DNA of 64,000 nt from a virus: the IMG/VR virus record IMGVR_UViG_3300046003_007892, positions 1 through 64,000 of that record. One strand, 5' to 3'. Shown here in pieces: positions 33,704 through 41,326 of the stretch. The notes beneath the pieces are model-generated. The model did not search any database, was not told the DNA's origin, and was given only the letters and a program-made list of their open reading frames with translations. Both the position numbers and the translations under genes were made by a program. Numbering within the stretch: the stretch's first letter is position 1; every line of letters starts with the position of its first letter.

Positions 33704-34209
33704 AGCCGACGCCCCCGAAGGTCCATGACCTGATAGCCGAGCAGACTGGCTTTCGCGGCGCATTCTTCCGAACGAATGCCCGCCCAACCGAAATCGTAGT
33801 CGATGACGCTGACCTCGGAACCCAACGCCTTCATGTCATCGTAGAAATCGTCTAGCTCCTGGCCGGTGGGCTCGAACACCCAGCCAGATTTTCGCAGCGG
33901 CGCCGCGAACGGAATATTTTTCCTGATAAGGGGCCCCAGCATAAGGGCCCAACGGTTCTCGAATCGCTCGGCGACCTCCTGGGACTGGAAAAAGAACTCC
34001 GAATTGAACTGGTAGTATCCGGGTTCGAGTTCCTCGGCCGCGCTCATCGCTTGCTGCATTGCCGGGCTCCGCAGCGTGACGACATACCAACCAGCCGCAT
34101 TGAGGGCATGGACCCCCAACTGCCCGCGAAGCCTCGGGGCTATACCGCCCCGCTGCTCCAGGTAGGCATTGATGGCGTCGTTGCCGAATGGAACGGTCGA
34201 GCGGCTCAT
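33700..34209 (-). CDS. Hypothetical protein, paralogue of 33170-33703
   Basis: 169 residues. YDFGWAGIRSEECAAKASLL near the end matches the neighbour. One of a run of overlapping minus genes from 35260 to 33170. Confidence 0.7.
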   Translation of the reverse strand: MSRSTVPFGNDAINAYLEQRGGIAPRLRGQLGVHALNAAGWYVVTLRSPAMQQAMSAAEELEPGYYQFNSEFFFQSQEVAERFENRWALMLGPLIRKNIPFAAPLRKSGWVFEPTGQELDDFYDDMKALGSEVSVIDYDFGWAGIRSEECAAKASLLGYQVMDLRGRRL

Positions 34210-34502
34210 TTGCCAGCTATGTCGAAGATGGAAATCATTTCGCCTTGGGGGAGATCACGGGTCACGGTGCGATTCAAGACCTCCTCAATGGCCCGTTCCA
34301 TGGCGAAGTTGGTCTCGTAGACGGACGTGCTCCGGTTGGGCTGACCGTCCAGCCATTTCTTGGCTTCGATCAAGACGGCGGTGACGTCGCTCGCGTAGGT
34401 GATGAGGTCATGGATATCCCCGGCCTCTTCGGGCGTCGTGTCCGGGCTCGCGGCGAACCCGGACAGGCGCGCGACCACGGCAGAGATGTCGTTCTTGGCC
34501 AT
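34206..34502 (-). CDS. Hypothetical protein
   Basis: 98 residues from MAKNDISAVVARLSG. Helical and acidic; overlaps neighbours by 4 and 1 nt. Confidence 0.68.
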   Translation of the reverse strand: MAKNDISAVVARLSGFAASPDTTPEEAGDIHDLITYASDVTAVLIEAKKWLDGQPNRSTSVYETNFAMERAIEEVLNRTVTRDLPQGEMISIFDIAGK

Positions 34503-34687
34503 CAGGATTTCATCCTCTGTTCGAACGCGTTCAGGTCGGCTTCCAGTTTCGCCATCCGCTCTTCGGACGTCAGCATAGGCGGAACCACAAGATTGGGCTC
34601 GTAGGTTTGTCGCACCCATGGGGACCGGACAGGAGGGCGGTTCTGCGAACGCTTCACCGCGAGGTTCATCATCGCGAGACTGGTCAT
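34502..34687 (-). CDS. Small hypothetical protein
   Basis: 61 residues: a basic, Pro-rich front (KRSQNRPPVRSPWVRQTYEP) and a helical tail (SEERMAKLEADLNAFEQRMK). Confidence 0.65.
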   Translation of the reverse strand: MTSLAMMNLAVKRSQNRPPVRSPWVRQTYEPNLVVPPMLTSEERMAKLEADLNAFEQRMKS

Positions 34688-34688
34688 G

Positions 34689-35036
34689 TCAGGTATCCAC
34701 GTTGTAGCGGAGTTTGAACTCGACGGCGTCCTTGGCGTCCTCGAAGGCGATCACGTAACGGTCTTCGATCTCGTTACCCAGGTTGTCCTCGGGTTCCAGA
34801 GTCTGATATTCCGCCATGACGAAATCACCCTTGAGGATTTCTTTCGCGTGGAGTTCGCCGATCATCGCCGAGTATCCGCCATGGTAGACGATCACGCCGT
34901 GCACTAGCGTCCAACCGAGGGCCGCCATGTGCAAAACCGCTTGAAGATCGCCGCGCGCCTCGGATAGTTCCCGCACGGCGGTGCGAGTTCTGGCGAGTTC
35001 GTGCTCGCAGTCCGAAAGGGCGGCGGTACGTCTCAT
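34689..35036 (-). CDS. Small protein, F...DA..F(K/R)L family
   Basis: 115 residues from MRRTAALSDCEHEL (ATGA overlap upstream). N-terminal coiled helix, then DRYVIAFEDAKDAVEFKLRY, a clear family motif. Confidence 0.7.
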   Translation of the reverse strand: MRRTAALSDCEHELARTRTAVRELSEARGDLQAVLHMAALGWTLVHGVIVYHGGYSAMIGELHAKEILKGDFVMAEYQTLEPEDNLGNEIEDRYVIAFEDAKDAVEFKLRYNVDT

Positions 35037-35260
35037 CGCTGACGAATCACAAAGACTTCGGAGGCCGAGTCCTGCCAGACGTAGTAGTGCTCGCCGGGCG
35101 TGTCGCGCATCTTCTCGCGGCCGAACCACTGATAGAGGTCCGTGCCGTCGAAGCGATAGAGCTTCAGTTCCGTCCAGGAGTTCTTCGGCATCTGATTGTA
35201 GGCCGCCTGTTCGAGTTCAGGAACATGAGTGCGGGCGGCGTCTTCGACTTCAGTAAACAT
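35033..35260 (-). CDS. Hypothetical protein
   Basis: 75 residues from the ATG at 35260 preceded by TGGAGA (MFTEVEDAARTHVPELEQAA). First gene of the operon; TTGACG/TATCTC 16 nt apart lies upstream at about 35280-35307. Confidence 0.68.
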   Translation of the reverse strand: MFTEVEDAARTHVPELEQAAYNQMPKNSWTELKLYRFDGTDLYQWFGREKMRDTPGEHYYVWQDSASEVFVIRQR

Positions 35261-35310
35261 GGGAGTCTCCATTTCACGACAGAGATACCACAAGTTGGTT
35301 TACCGTCAAG

Positions 35311-35316
35311 TAAATA
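35311..35316 (+). promoter_or_regulatory. Late-type TAAATA box
   Basis: GTAAATA, GGGT, then the ATG at 35321. It abuts the minus-strand early -35 element of the divergent operon. Confidence 0.6.
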
Positions 35317-35320
35317 GGGT

Positions 35321-35884
35321 ATGCGCTACTTCAACATCTTTGAATCAAAATCGGCTCCGCTCTACCACGGAACCGATCTCCTGTTGTTGGCTGCCATCGT
35401 GCAGGGGAACTTTCTCCACAAAGGCATCAACTGGGGGAGGCCTGGGGAACCCAACGGGCCTCGCCTGACCCGCAACTACGGCACGGCATACTCCTTTGCC
35501 AACGACAACGAGTTTGGCATGGGCGGGGTCCTAGTGCTCGACCAGATGAAGATCGCGCAGCGGTATCGCATTCAACCCTACGCCGACGTGGATGCCTCTG
35601 GAGAGCGTTGGGTTAACGAATTTGAAGAGGTGCCGATCACGAGTGAGATCGGCCCGCTGAATCGATATCTGATTTCGATCAATGCTGACCCGGCCCACAT
35701 CCAGACGGTGATGGCGGACGAAGACCTCATGGGGCACCGCTGCGCGGAAGCCAGCCATTGCATTTCGGAAACGTTCGCGACCTACGAGGAGTGCCACGAC
35801 GCCCTCGATCATCTCCTGAAACACCCGATGCTCAACCGGATGGTCCCGCGAGGCCGAGATACGCCGCTGGGTTGGCGGGTCTAA
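35321..35884 (+). CDS. ADP-ribosyltransferase-like late protein with CTS-like leader
   Basis: 187 residues. Leader MRYFNIFE|SK (I-x-E). APLYHGTDLLLLAAIVQGNF, RLTRNYGTAYSFAND and GGVLVLDQMKIAQRY resemble the YHGT...SRxxxxAxxFA...GGVxxLD order of phage ART-fold domains, and FEEVPITSEIGPLNRYL could hold the acidic catalytic residue. Probably NAD+-using; target unknown. Confidence 0.72.
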   Translation: MRYFNIFESKSAPLYHGTDLLLLAAIVQGNFLHKGINWGRPGEPNGPRLTRNYGTAYSFANDNEFGMGGVLVLDQMKIAQRYRIQPYADVDASGERWVNEFEEVPITSEIGPLNRYLISINADPAHIQTVMADEDLMGHRCAEASHCISETFATYEECHDALDHLLKHPMLNRMVPRGRDTPLGWRV

Positions 35885-35886
35885 TG

Positions 35887-35920
35887 CAAAACGCCCTCCC
35901 GGCCTGACCGGAAGGGCGTC
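35887..35920 (-). terminator. Rho-independent terminator of the tRNA-like unit
   Basis: Minus strand GACGCCCTTCCGG/CCGGGAGGGCGTTTTG: a 13-bp stem followed by TTTT. It closes the transcription unit that begins near 36867. Confidence 0.85.
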
Positions 35921-35921
35921 A

Positions 35922-36867
35922 CCAATGGACACGGCGGGGAGAATCGAACTCCCTGACGGATATGCGTCAGCGTCATTTCGCTCACCAGCCAGGATGCTTA
36001 TCCAGACTGACTTCCACATCCTCGCCGAACGTGAAGAGGGAGGATTCTCACCTCGGCCCCCGGTTTCCAAAACCGGTGCTCTCCGACCGCTCAGGTTTGT
36101 CCTGTGGGGAGTTTCGAACCTCCGTCACCAGCCTCGCCGTTGCGTCCCGTCCCCTTTCTCACGACCCGCGACGTCGCTACACTTCAGTTCCGACTCTGAG
36201 CTACCTCAACCTAGTATGACCGGGGGATTCGAACCCAACCCCGAAAGGCCTTACGACCCCGGTGTCCACCGTGGCGGGCTCGCCATATCCCTTCGCCGCC
36301 CCGCAGCCTAGGGGAGCGACGACCGCAGCCGGTCAATTCCTTATGCCCATTCGGGCAAATTCGCGTGGAAGGCTCGCCCCTTGGTGCCAAGGAACATTCG
36401 AACGCCCACAAACAGACCGCCCTCCGGGAGCCGTTCCCCGCGCGCGGCGGGTCAGATGTCCTACACTGCTGGCGGAACCCTCCTAGCACCGGAGAGAACG
36501 TTCAGCGAATTATCGGAACGGAGCAGTTTAGGCTTACGCGCGCTATCTTGATAGGGAGGCCTGGGGACTCGTATGTTCACCCGAGGTTCTTTAAGGTCCC
36601 CCGCATAGGGGCCCATCCATCCTGTTATCCGTCCTCAACTGAAAGACGGGTGTTCGACGCCCGACTCCCAATACTGTTGCCCGTTCGGGCGAAATGATGC
36701 TGCTCGGGGGACTTGCACCCTTCTCTGGCTTTCTCGGCGGCAGCTTTCCCGCTTCGTCTACCAGAACCTTACACTGACCCCCAGGTTCCCTGAGGCGAGG
36801 CGTCCTATGCCTCCTTACGCTGCTCTCCACCGCATGCGGTTCGGAGCGGCGCGTGCAGCCGACCAAC
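35922..36867 (-). ncRNA. Transcribed array of tRNA-like elements
   Basis: About 950 nt with its own promoter and terminator and no reading frame. T-arm-like motifs (TTCGA core) occur at 35942-35953, 36108-36122, 36222-36240 and 36388-36404. One unit, 36217-36335, has a 7-bp acceptor TGACCGG/CCGGTCA. Another holds a CCGGT TTTGGAA ACCGG anticodon-like hairpin (36059-36075). None folds into a normal cloverleaf for me. GCCCGAA(C/T)GGGC spacer hairpins repeat at about 36345 and 36680. Decayed tRNAs or tRNA mimics are both possible. Confidence 0.5.
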
Positions 36868-36873
36868 GCCTTC

Positions 36874-36902
36874 TACCTACTCGGGACTGCGTTGCCTGTC
36901 AA
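36874..36902 (-). promoter_or_regulatory. Sigma-70-type promoter of tRNA-like array
   Basis: Minus strand TTGACA (36897-36902), 17 nt, TAGGTA (36874-36879). Strong -35, nothing coding downstream. Confidence 0.7.
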
Positions 36903-36919
36903 GCAAAAACTTTCGACCA

Positions 36920-37195
36920 TCAGCAGAACCGCAGGCGATATTTGGCGAGATCGAGATCGCAGTCGAAGCACATGATGAACTGCGACCAGGGCACGACCGG
37001 AGCCATGCTGGGCTTCCACACCGGTCCCGTTTGCACGCCGGGGAGCGCGATGCTGTTCTCGATGCACCAAAGCTGAGCCTCTTTGGTCAAATCAGCAACA
37101 AGGCTGATGACGTCGATGCGCAACCCGTCGTTTTTCTCCAAGAGGACGATACGGCCAGCAACAACCTCGAAGTTGGTGATCATCGAAGCCGTCAT
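36920..37195 (-). CDS. Small protein, F...D...(F/Y)(K/R)L family
   Basis: 91 residues; ends FIMCFDCDLDLAKYRLRF, a variant of the repeated C-terminal motif. Overlaps the upstream stop by 4 nt. Confidence 0.68.
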   Translation of the reverse strand: MTASMITNFEVVAGRIVLLEKNDGLRIDVISLVADLTKEAQLWCIENSIALPGVQTGPVWKPSMAPVVPWSQFIMCFDCDLDLAKYRLRFC

Positions 37196-37521
37196 AGGAA
37201 GAGCATCTGGAACAGGACGGCCTCCGCCGCCGTATTGAAAGAAATCAGGCCAACCTGCGCCGTTTTATACAGATCGGAACCACGATCATTATAACGTTCG
37301 TGCATATTCCGGTCGTTGTAAAGTTTCACGACACAGACATAGGCGGAAAACTGCTCGTTGGCCACGATGAGTTCGTGGACCTCCTTCGCGACGGTGAAGT
37401 CGCGAGAATGCGGAAACCGGCGCAGCTTTGGCGCCAGCGTCACCTCGAAAGGCAGAGGGTAGATGACGTCGCGCAGGAACCCCTTATCCCGCCGCCAGTT
37501 CGCTGACCAGTTGGGGTTCAC
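37192..37521 (-). CDS. Small protein, F...DA..F family
   Basis: 109 residues, basic. Ends GLISFNTAAEAVLFQMLFL, another motif variant. Start at the GTG is uncertain. Confidence 0.66.
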   Translation of the reverse strand: MNPNWSANWRRDKGFLRDVIYPLPFEVTLAPKLRRFPHSRDFTVAKEVHELIVANEQFSAYVCVVKLYNDRNMHERYNDRGSDLYKTAQVGLISFNTAAEAVLFQMLFL

Positions 37522-37525
37522 GGGT

Positions 37526-37789
37526 TCAGAAACCCCTGCGGATGTCGCGCCGACCGCCCATCACCCGAACGAAGGTCGAGCCCACGAAGGTCAGGATGCA
37601 GAGGAAGAAAACGGCGAAGAAAATGCCGAAGACGATCTCAGGACCCGAATACGGCACCAGGGTTTTCTGACCCGTGCAGACGTTGACGAACTCTCGCCCT
37701 TCCAACAGGGGTCGTTCGATCATGCACGAAGCCTGATTGAGGTTCAGGGTCGAGGACTGGCCATCGACGATGATAGGTGCGGTTTGCAT
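37526..37789 (-). CDS. Small membrane protein
   Basis: 87 residues with one strong membrane segment (EIVFGIFFAVFFLCILTFVG) and a basic tail (RVMGGRRDIRR), so the C-terminus is probably cytoplasmic. Confidence 0.7.
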   Translation of the reverse strand: MQTAPIIVDGQSSTLNLNQASCMIERPLLEGREFVNVCTGQKTLVPYSGPEIVFGIFFAVFFLCILTFVGSTFVRVMGGRRDIRRGF

Positions 37790-37792
37790 GGT

Positions 37793-38140
37793 TCAGGTCT
37801 CCGACGTGTAGGTGATCGTAAGGTAGGACTGGCCGTCGTCGTCATAGACGAGGGCGTGATGGCTCACACACGCGAACCGGAACGTCCGACCCTTGTAGGT
37901 GATTTCGGCCGCCATGAAACCCCGGAGGGCCTCGGCGTTGATGTAGTTCTCGTCCAACGAGACGTAGATGTTCTGATCGTTCGCGATGACGGTGTTGTTC
38001 CGCACCGAAATCGACAGTGCGTCGCCGATCACCTCGGCGTAGGCACCCAAGAGCGACCGGTCGCGAAAACGAGCGAGCGGCATCCGGGCGACCAGGGCGT
38101 CGTAAACGTCATCCACGATGACAGCGTCGAGATTGATCAC
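37793..38140 (-). CDS. Hypothetical protein
   Basis: 115 residues from a GTG with GGAG upstream. Beta-rich C-terminal half (ITYKGRTFRFACVSHHALVY). Operon member below 38529. Confidence 0.66.
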   Translation of the reverse strand: MINLDAVIVDDVYDALVARMPLARFRDRSLLGAYAEVIGDALSISVRNNTVIANDQNIYVSLDENYINAEALRGFMAAEITYKGRTFRFACVSHHALVYDDDGQSYLTITYTSET

Positions 38141-38142
38141 GA

Positions 38143-38529
38143 TCAGGACTCCGGCAGATTGATGAGCTTGTTCAGGATGGGAATCGGCAACGTCCACTGT
38201 CCAATCCAGTGTTCGACCGTGGCCTCCGCCCGGCAGAACGGGATGATGACCAGATGGTTGGAGAAATCATCGGTGTCGAGCAGGCGTTGCAGAATGCGGG
38301 CACGTGTCGCCGGGGTCATCGCGAAATAATCGACGACAATCACGAACTCGCTCGGCGTTTCCTGCGGGTCCCGAAGGCACGCGACGGGCCCGATGGCCCC
38401 CAGGTCAGCGATCATCTCCGGCACGTTCGCGGGCTCGACATTGATAGCCACCGGCCGCCGCATGATCGGCAGGGTGGTGAACTGGGCACCCAGAGCAGAG
38501 AGAAGCGTCAGTTGGGTTTGGGTAAGCAC
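38143..38529 (-). CDS. Hypothetical protein
   Basis: 128 residues from a GTG preceded by AGGAGAG (MLTQTQLTLLSALGAQFTTL). First gene of the 38529-36920 operon. Confidence 0.7.
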   Translation of the reverse strand: MLTQTQLTLLSALGAQFTTLPIMRRPVAINVEPANVPEMIADLGAIGPVACLRDPQETPSEFVIVVDYFAMTPATRARILQRLLDTDDFSNHLVIIPFCRAEATVEHWIGQWTLPIPILNKLINLPES

Positions 38530-38553
38530 GGGTCTCTCCTGTTGAGTTGACCC

Positions 38554-38581
38554 CTTGTAACCTAATCGCCGAACTTGTCAA
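38554..38581 (-). promoter_or_regulatory. Early-type promoter, N16 spacing
   Basis: Minus strand TTGACA, 16 nt, TACAAG; leader then carries AGGAGAG. Confidence 0.65.
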
Positions 38582-38587
38582 GTAAAA

Positions 38588-38619
38588 GAAAACGCCCCCG
38601 GTGAGAACCGAGGGCGTCT
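38588..38619 (-). terminator. Rho-independent terminator
   Basis: Minus strand GACGCCCTCGGTT/CACCGGGGGCGTTTTC, directly after the stop of 38643-39119. Confidence 0.82.
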
Positions 38620-38642
38620 TGATGTTCATCCGCTGGGATGCT

Positions 38643-39119
38643 TTAGGGTTTGCGACGGTCGTTGGGGTTACGGTCGAAGTACGGGCTCAAAGCCCCGTCA
38701 GTCGGCGAATACTTGTCGAAATCGAGATGGCCGTCACGACGATACCAAGGACCCATGGAGCAATAGTCCCAAATTTGGGCGGTGGTGTGATTTAGGTCCC
38801 TCGCCATGCCTTTGCACATGTCGAATTCTTGTCGTTGACTGTAACGGCTATTTCCGTCTTCGTCCGTTTCAAAGGCCCGCACCAGCCTGACGAAGTCCGG
38901 GTGGTTCTCGATGTCGGGCATGTAACGGCTGAAGTTGTAACGTTGACCCCAATCGTTGCTGTTGTCTTCGAAATCGTTTCTGAGCGTATCAGCCGAATTC
39001 GGAAACTGATCAGACTGCTTCTTCGTAGTCCGAATGCCAAAGACTTGGTCAGTGCCGAAACCCAAGAATTCGTTCAGCTTGGTTTCCGTGATGATGTTCA
39101 TATATTTGCGAATCGACAT
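38643..39119 (-). CDS. Late protein with CTS-like leader
   Basis: 158 residues. Leader MSIRKYMNIITE|TKLNEFLGF has an I-x-E|T site. The body is hydrophilic with many Asp/Asn/Arg and no recognisable family (YNFSRYMPDIENHPDFVRLV). Its late box is leadered rather than leaderless. Monocistronic, closed by a terminator. Confidence 0.75.
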   Translation of the reverse strand: MSIRKYMNIITETKLNEFLGFGTDQVFGIRTTKKQSDQFPNSADTLRNDFEDNSNDWGQRYNFSRYMPDIENHPDFVRLVRAFETDEDGNSRYSQRQEFDMCKGMARDLNHTTAQIWDYCSMGPWYRRDGHLDFDKYSPTDGALSPYFDRNPNDRRKP

Positions 39120-39143
39120 AGTCGTGGGCCCTCAAGTTTGATG

Positions 39144-39149
39144 TTATTT
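39144..39149 (-). promoter_or_regulatory. Late-type TAAATA box with leader
   Basis: Minus-strand ATAAATAAC about 25 nt before the ATG at 39119; TTGAGGG lies in the leader. Confidence 0.55.
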
Positions 39150-39414
39150 ATCAAACTGCGTTCGCTGGCGTGCAAAGGGCGTGGGGACTAGATTTCCTGA
39201 CGCGGCCCCGAACTTACGGAAGGCTGCGTTCATGAAGAGAACGGTCATTGCAACGACGCCGCTTCCCCAACCAGGACCCATCGCCGCAAACACGCCACCT
39301 TTTCCCCTTCTTGCGCTCGTAAAGGAACCGCCCCCGCGCGTTGATCGCGGATGGAACCACCATGACGCCGTCCTTCCAAGAGGAGGCGAATGGGACCCAG
39401 ACCAAATCAATCAT
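39144..39414 (-). pseudogene. Small membrane-protein gene, frameshifted
   Basis: The frame from 39414 (MIDLVWVPFASSWKDGVMVV, then NARGRFLYERKKG) stops at 39214 after an unlikely Arg/Cys-rich tail. The neighbouring frame continues as GGVFAAMGPGWGSGVVAMTV then LFMNAAFRKFG to 39144, a good membrane segment. They join by removing one base in the GGGGAAAA run near 39300. Recoding, decay or a base-call error. The first part resembles 39407-39625. Confidence 0.55.
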
Positions 39415-39625
39415 TGGGGCCGAACTTGAGCATGTATTCAGTATAGCGGGCCACGGTCAGAGACATCTCGACGATATAGGTGGTCGGCTGTCCATGAAGA
39501 CGCGTGATGCGATGATCATGGTAATTGTCGCTGATGAAGGCGGCCCGCTCGTCGGACCTGGGCGGGCACTGCCACCCAAAGGGTACGTGGGAAATGACAT
39601 AGGGGAGCCAGACGAGTTCAGCCAT
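39407..39625 (-). CDS. Small hypothetical protein
   Basis: 72 residues (MAELVWLPYVISHVPFGWQC), its front resembling the neighbour's MIDLVWVPF. Overlaps both neighbours. Confidence 0.62.
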   Translation of the reverse strand: MAELVWLPYVISHVPFGWQCPPRSDERAAFISDNYHDHRITRLHGQPTTYIVEMSLTVARYTEYMLKFGPND

Positions 39626-40143
39626 CACCCAACGGCCAAATAGGTTGCTAGGCCTTTTTCGCGTGCTTGGTCAAAAATAGGTCCTGCTTCGAACGTGATC
39701 TTCAAACAATGCAAACGTGTCGTTTCAATGATTACGTCATGAAACTCCGTCTTGAACATGCCGAATATTTCACCATCAATAGAGACAATAATGTCAACCT
39801 TGTTGAGACGCTCTGAAGAGTATCCCCAATGACTCCCTATACTGAAGGACAAGTGAAATTCTGATATTTCTTCATTATCGAACTTCTCTATGGCTTCCGA
39901 TATCATCAGGTCATTTGGATACCCATTTTCGTCGGACAGATAAAGTCCTGGGAATATCAACGTGATTTCTTTGGATGTCACGCCTAGATAGCGGTCTACT
40001 TCCTGAGTAGGCTTGGTAGTGTTATCCAAACCAATGGCGGCTCCTGGCCTGTATACAGTGGGAGCGGGTAGCTTCGGGTCGAGCTTGGAAATAAGTCTCG
40101 TAAGAAAAGCATCTTCGAGCGTCAATGAGAAATCTTCTTCCAT
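39625..40143 (-). CDS. Hypothetical protein
   Basis: 172 residues, lower GC than its neighbours (many AAT, TCT, GAA codons), suggesting later acquisition. Alpha/beta composition, no motif recognised. Its start lies inside the end of the HNH gene. Confidence 0.68.
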   Translation of the reverse strand: MEEDFSLTLEDAFLTRLISKLDPKLPAPTVYRPGAAIGLDNTTKPTQEVDRYLGVTSKEITLIFPGLYLSDENGYPNDLMISEAIEKFDNEEISEFHLSFSIGSHWGYSSERLNKVDIIVSIDGEIFGMFKTEFHDVIIETTRLHCLKITFEAGPIFDQAREKGLATYLAVG

Positions 40144-40667
40144 CTTTTTTTCACGGCCACGTCAGAGCAGCCGAGCATCTCAGCTATCTTAACCATGGAG
40201 AGACGAGACATCAAATTAGGAAGATCGACCGAGTCCCAGTCCACCTTGCCTTTTCGCTGCCCGGCACACGCGACGGAACATGTGATCTGGTGGGCGGGTT
40301 TGGGCCCGGAGCAAATCGGGCACGGCACCGGCTCTTCGGCGTAGAGGGATTTGTAGTCGGCGAACCTCTCGTCGAATGACGGAGGATTCTCCGGTACGTC
40401 CAATATGCCGTCGTGAACTTCCCGGTGGCAGTTCGCGCAGAGGAGAACGCATTTCTTCAACTCGGCCACGATCTTCGGCCAGGACGCTGGATTCCTCCGC
40501 ACCGTTCCCAACGCGAAATCCTTGGCGGTTGGGTCCAGGTGGTGCAGTTCCAATGCAGATACTGTTCGATCATATGAGCAGATCGCACAGCATCCACCCA
40601 TGGCCTCGACGATGCGTTCTTTGGTGCGGCGTCGCCAACTCTTTACCGCTTCTGAGCCTTTGGACAA
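40122..40667 (-). CDS. HNH endonuclease-like protein
   Basis: 181 residues from a TTG with GGAGG 8 nt upstream. MGGCCAICSYDRTVSALELH, HLDPTAKDF and VLLCANCHREVHDGIL form an HNH nuclease core with two Cys pairs for structural zinc. A second Cys pair (CPICSG...CSVAC) and a C-terminal HTH (VKIAEMLGCSDVAVKKRWKK) follow. Probably a free-standing homing-type nuclease with its own DNA-binding tail. A late box lies at 40701-40706. Confidence 0.88.
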   Translation of the reverse strand: MSKGSEAVKSWRRRTKERIVEAMGGCCAICSYDRTVSALELHHLDPTAKDFALGTVRRNPASWPKIVAELKKCVLLCANCHREVHDGILDVPENPPSFDERFADYKSLYAEEPVPCPICSGPKPAHQITCSVACAGQRKGKVDWDSVDLPNLMSRLSMVKIAEMLGCSDVAVKKRWKKISH

Positions 40668-40700
40668 GAAAAATACCTCCGAGCCGAAGTGGCCCAAAGG

Positions 40701-40706
40701 TATTTA
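40701..40706 (-). promoter_or_regulatory. Late-type TAAATA box with leader
   Basis: Minus-strand ATAAATACC about 34 nt before the TTG start; the leader includes CGGAGG. Confidence 0.5.
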
Positions 40707-40740
40707 TCTTCGTGTAATCAAACCTATGACGGTTCGAGAA

Positions 40741-40829
40741 TGGCTCCTAGTTGAGGAATCGAACCTCACTCGTTAGCCTCGCGGCCTACAGGGTAACAAC
40801 CTGCCCGCACACCTTGTGCGTTACTAGGA
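40741..40829 (-). tRNA. tRNA-like, possible tRNA-Asn(GTT)
   Basis: Perfect acceptor TCCTAGT/ACTAGGA, T arm TGAGG TTCGATT CCTCA, discriminator G and CCA. The D arm is a tight CGCAC-AAGGT-GTGCG hairpin and the anticodon stem GCAGG TTGTTAC CCTGT is followed by a long extra arm, odd for Asn. Functional status uncertain. Confidence 0.5.
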
Positions 40830-40861
40830 ATAGCGATGCCCCGAAAGGCATCAGAGATAAG

Positions 40862-41173
40862 CTGGGCAGGCAGGGCTCGAACCTGCGACATTTCGATTCG
40901 CTTGTTCCCATGTTCCCATGGGCGCGGACTATATCTTCACCCTCAGCATTACCTGTTAGGGGCTGGGTGCTGTTTGGTCGTTATCGGGTTTGGCTCCCTC
41001 AGACCTAGTCTCTACACCTTCCGAAATACTCAAGGCCTTCTTTCGGCTCGGCTCGGGATTGCCACCGCCATTACGCGAGAGGTTTCCCCGAATTCTCCCA
41101 GATTTTCAACCTCAGTTTCCCGAGGAAGTGTCCATTGAACAGTCGAACGCTCTACCAACTGAGCTACAACCCA
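40862..41173 (-). tRNA. tRNA-Asn(GTT) interrupted by a group I intron
   Basis: 5' exon 41138-41173 (TGGGTTG TA GCTC...GAGC G TTCGA CTGTT) and 3' exon 40862-40898 (AA TCGAA ATGTC GCAGG TTCGAGC CCTGC CTGCCCA G). Joined they give loop CTGTTAA, anticodon GTT, stem TTCGA/TCGAA, discriminator G. CCA is not encoded. Flanks CAGAGATAAGCTGGG/CCCAGCTTATCTCTG extend the acceptor stem. Confidence 0.88.
40899..41137 (-). other. Group I intron in tRNA-Asn
   Basis: 239 nt on the minus strand, inserted between anticodon position 36 and base 37. The conserved 3' core AAGATATAGTCC is present, as are an R-like GTAGAGACTAGG and a Q-like GGCAATCCCGAGCC. The exon ends in T (TGTT pairs with GACA, putting T-G at the splice site) and the intron ends in G. 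Too short for a homing-nuclease gene. Confidence 0.88.
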
Positions 41174-41250
41174 GCTTATCTCTGACTTGGCGTCCCCCCT
41201 CCCGCCATCACCTGTTGGTGTCTGCGCGGTCGGAGGAACATGGTTGCCCC

Positions 41251-41306
41251 CGACCATGAGAAACCTTGCTCTCATGGTCGGGAGGGTTTTCTTGCCCTCC
41301 CCCGTA
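41251..41306 (-). terminator. Paired hairpins, probable terminator
   Basis: GGGAGGGCAAGAAAACCCTCCC and CGACCATGAGA/TCTCATGGTCG (11 bp, perfect) lie just after the stop of 41327-41557. Confidence 0.6.
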
Positions 41307-41326
41307 AAGGGGGTCCGGCACGAAGA

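Noticed and set aside
36700-36785. Riboswitch (cobalamin-like GGTGCAAGTCC)
   Set aside because: The nested stem is real but the B12-box pattern and a regulated gene are absent.
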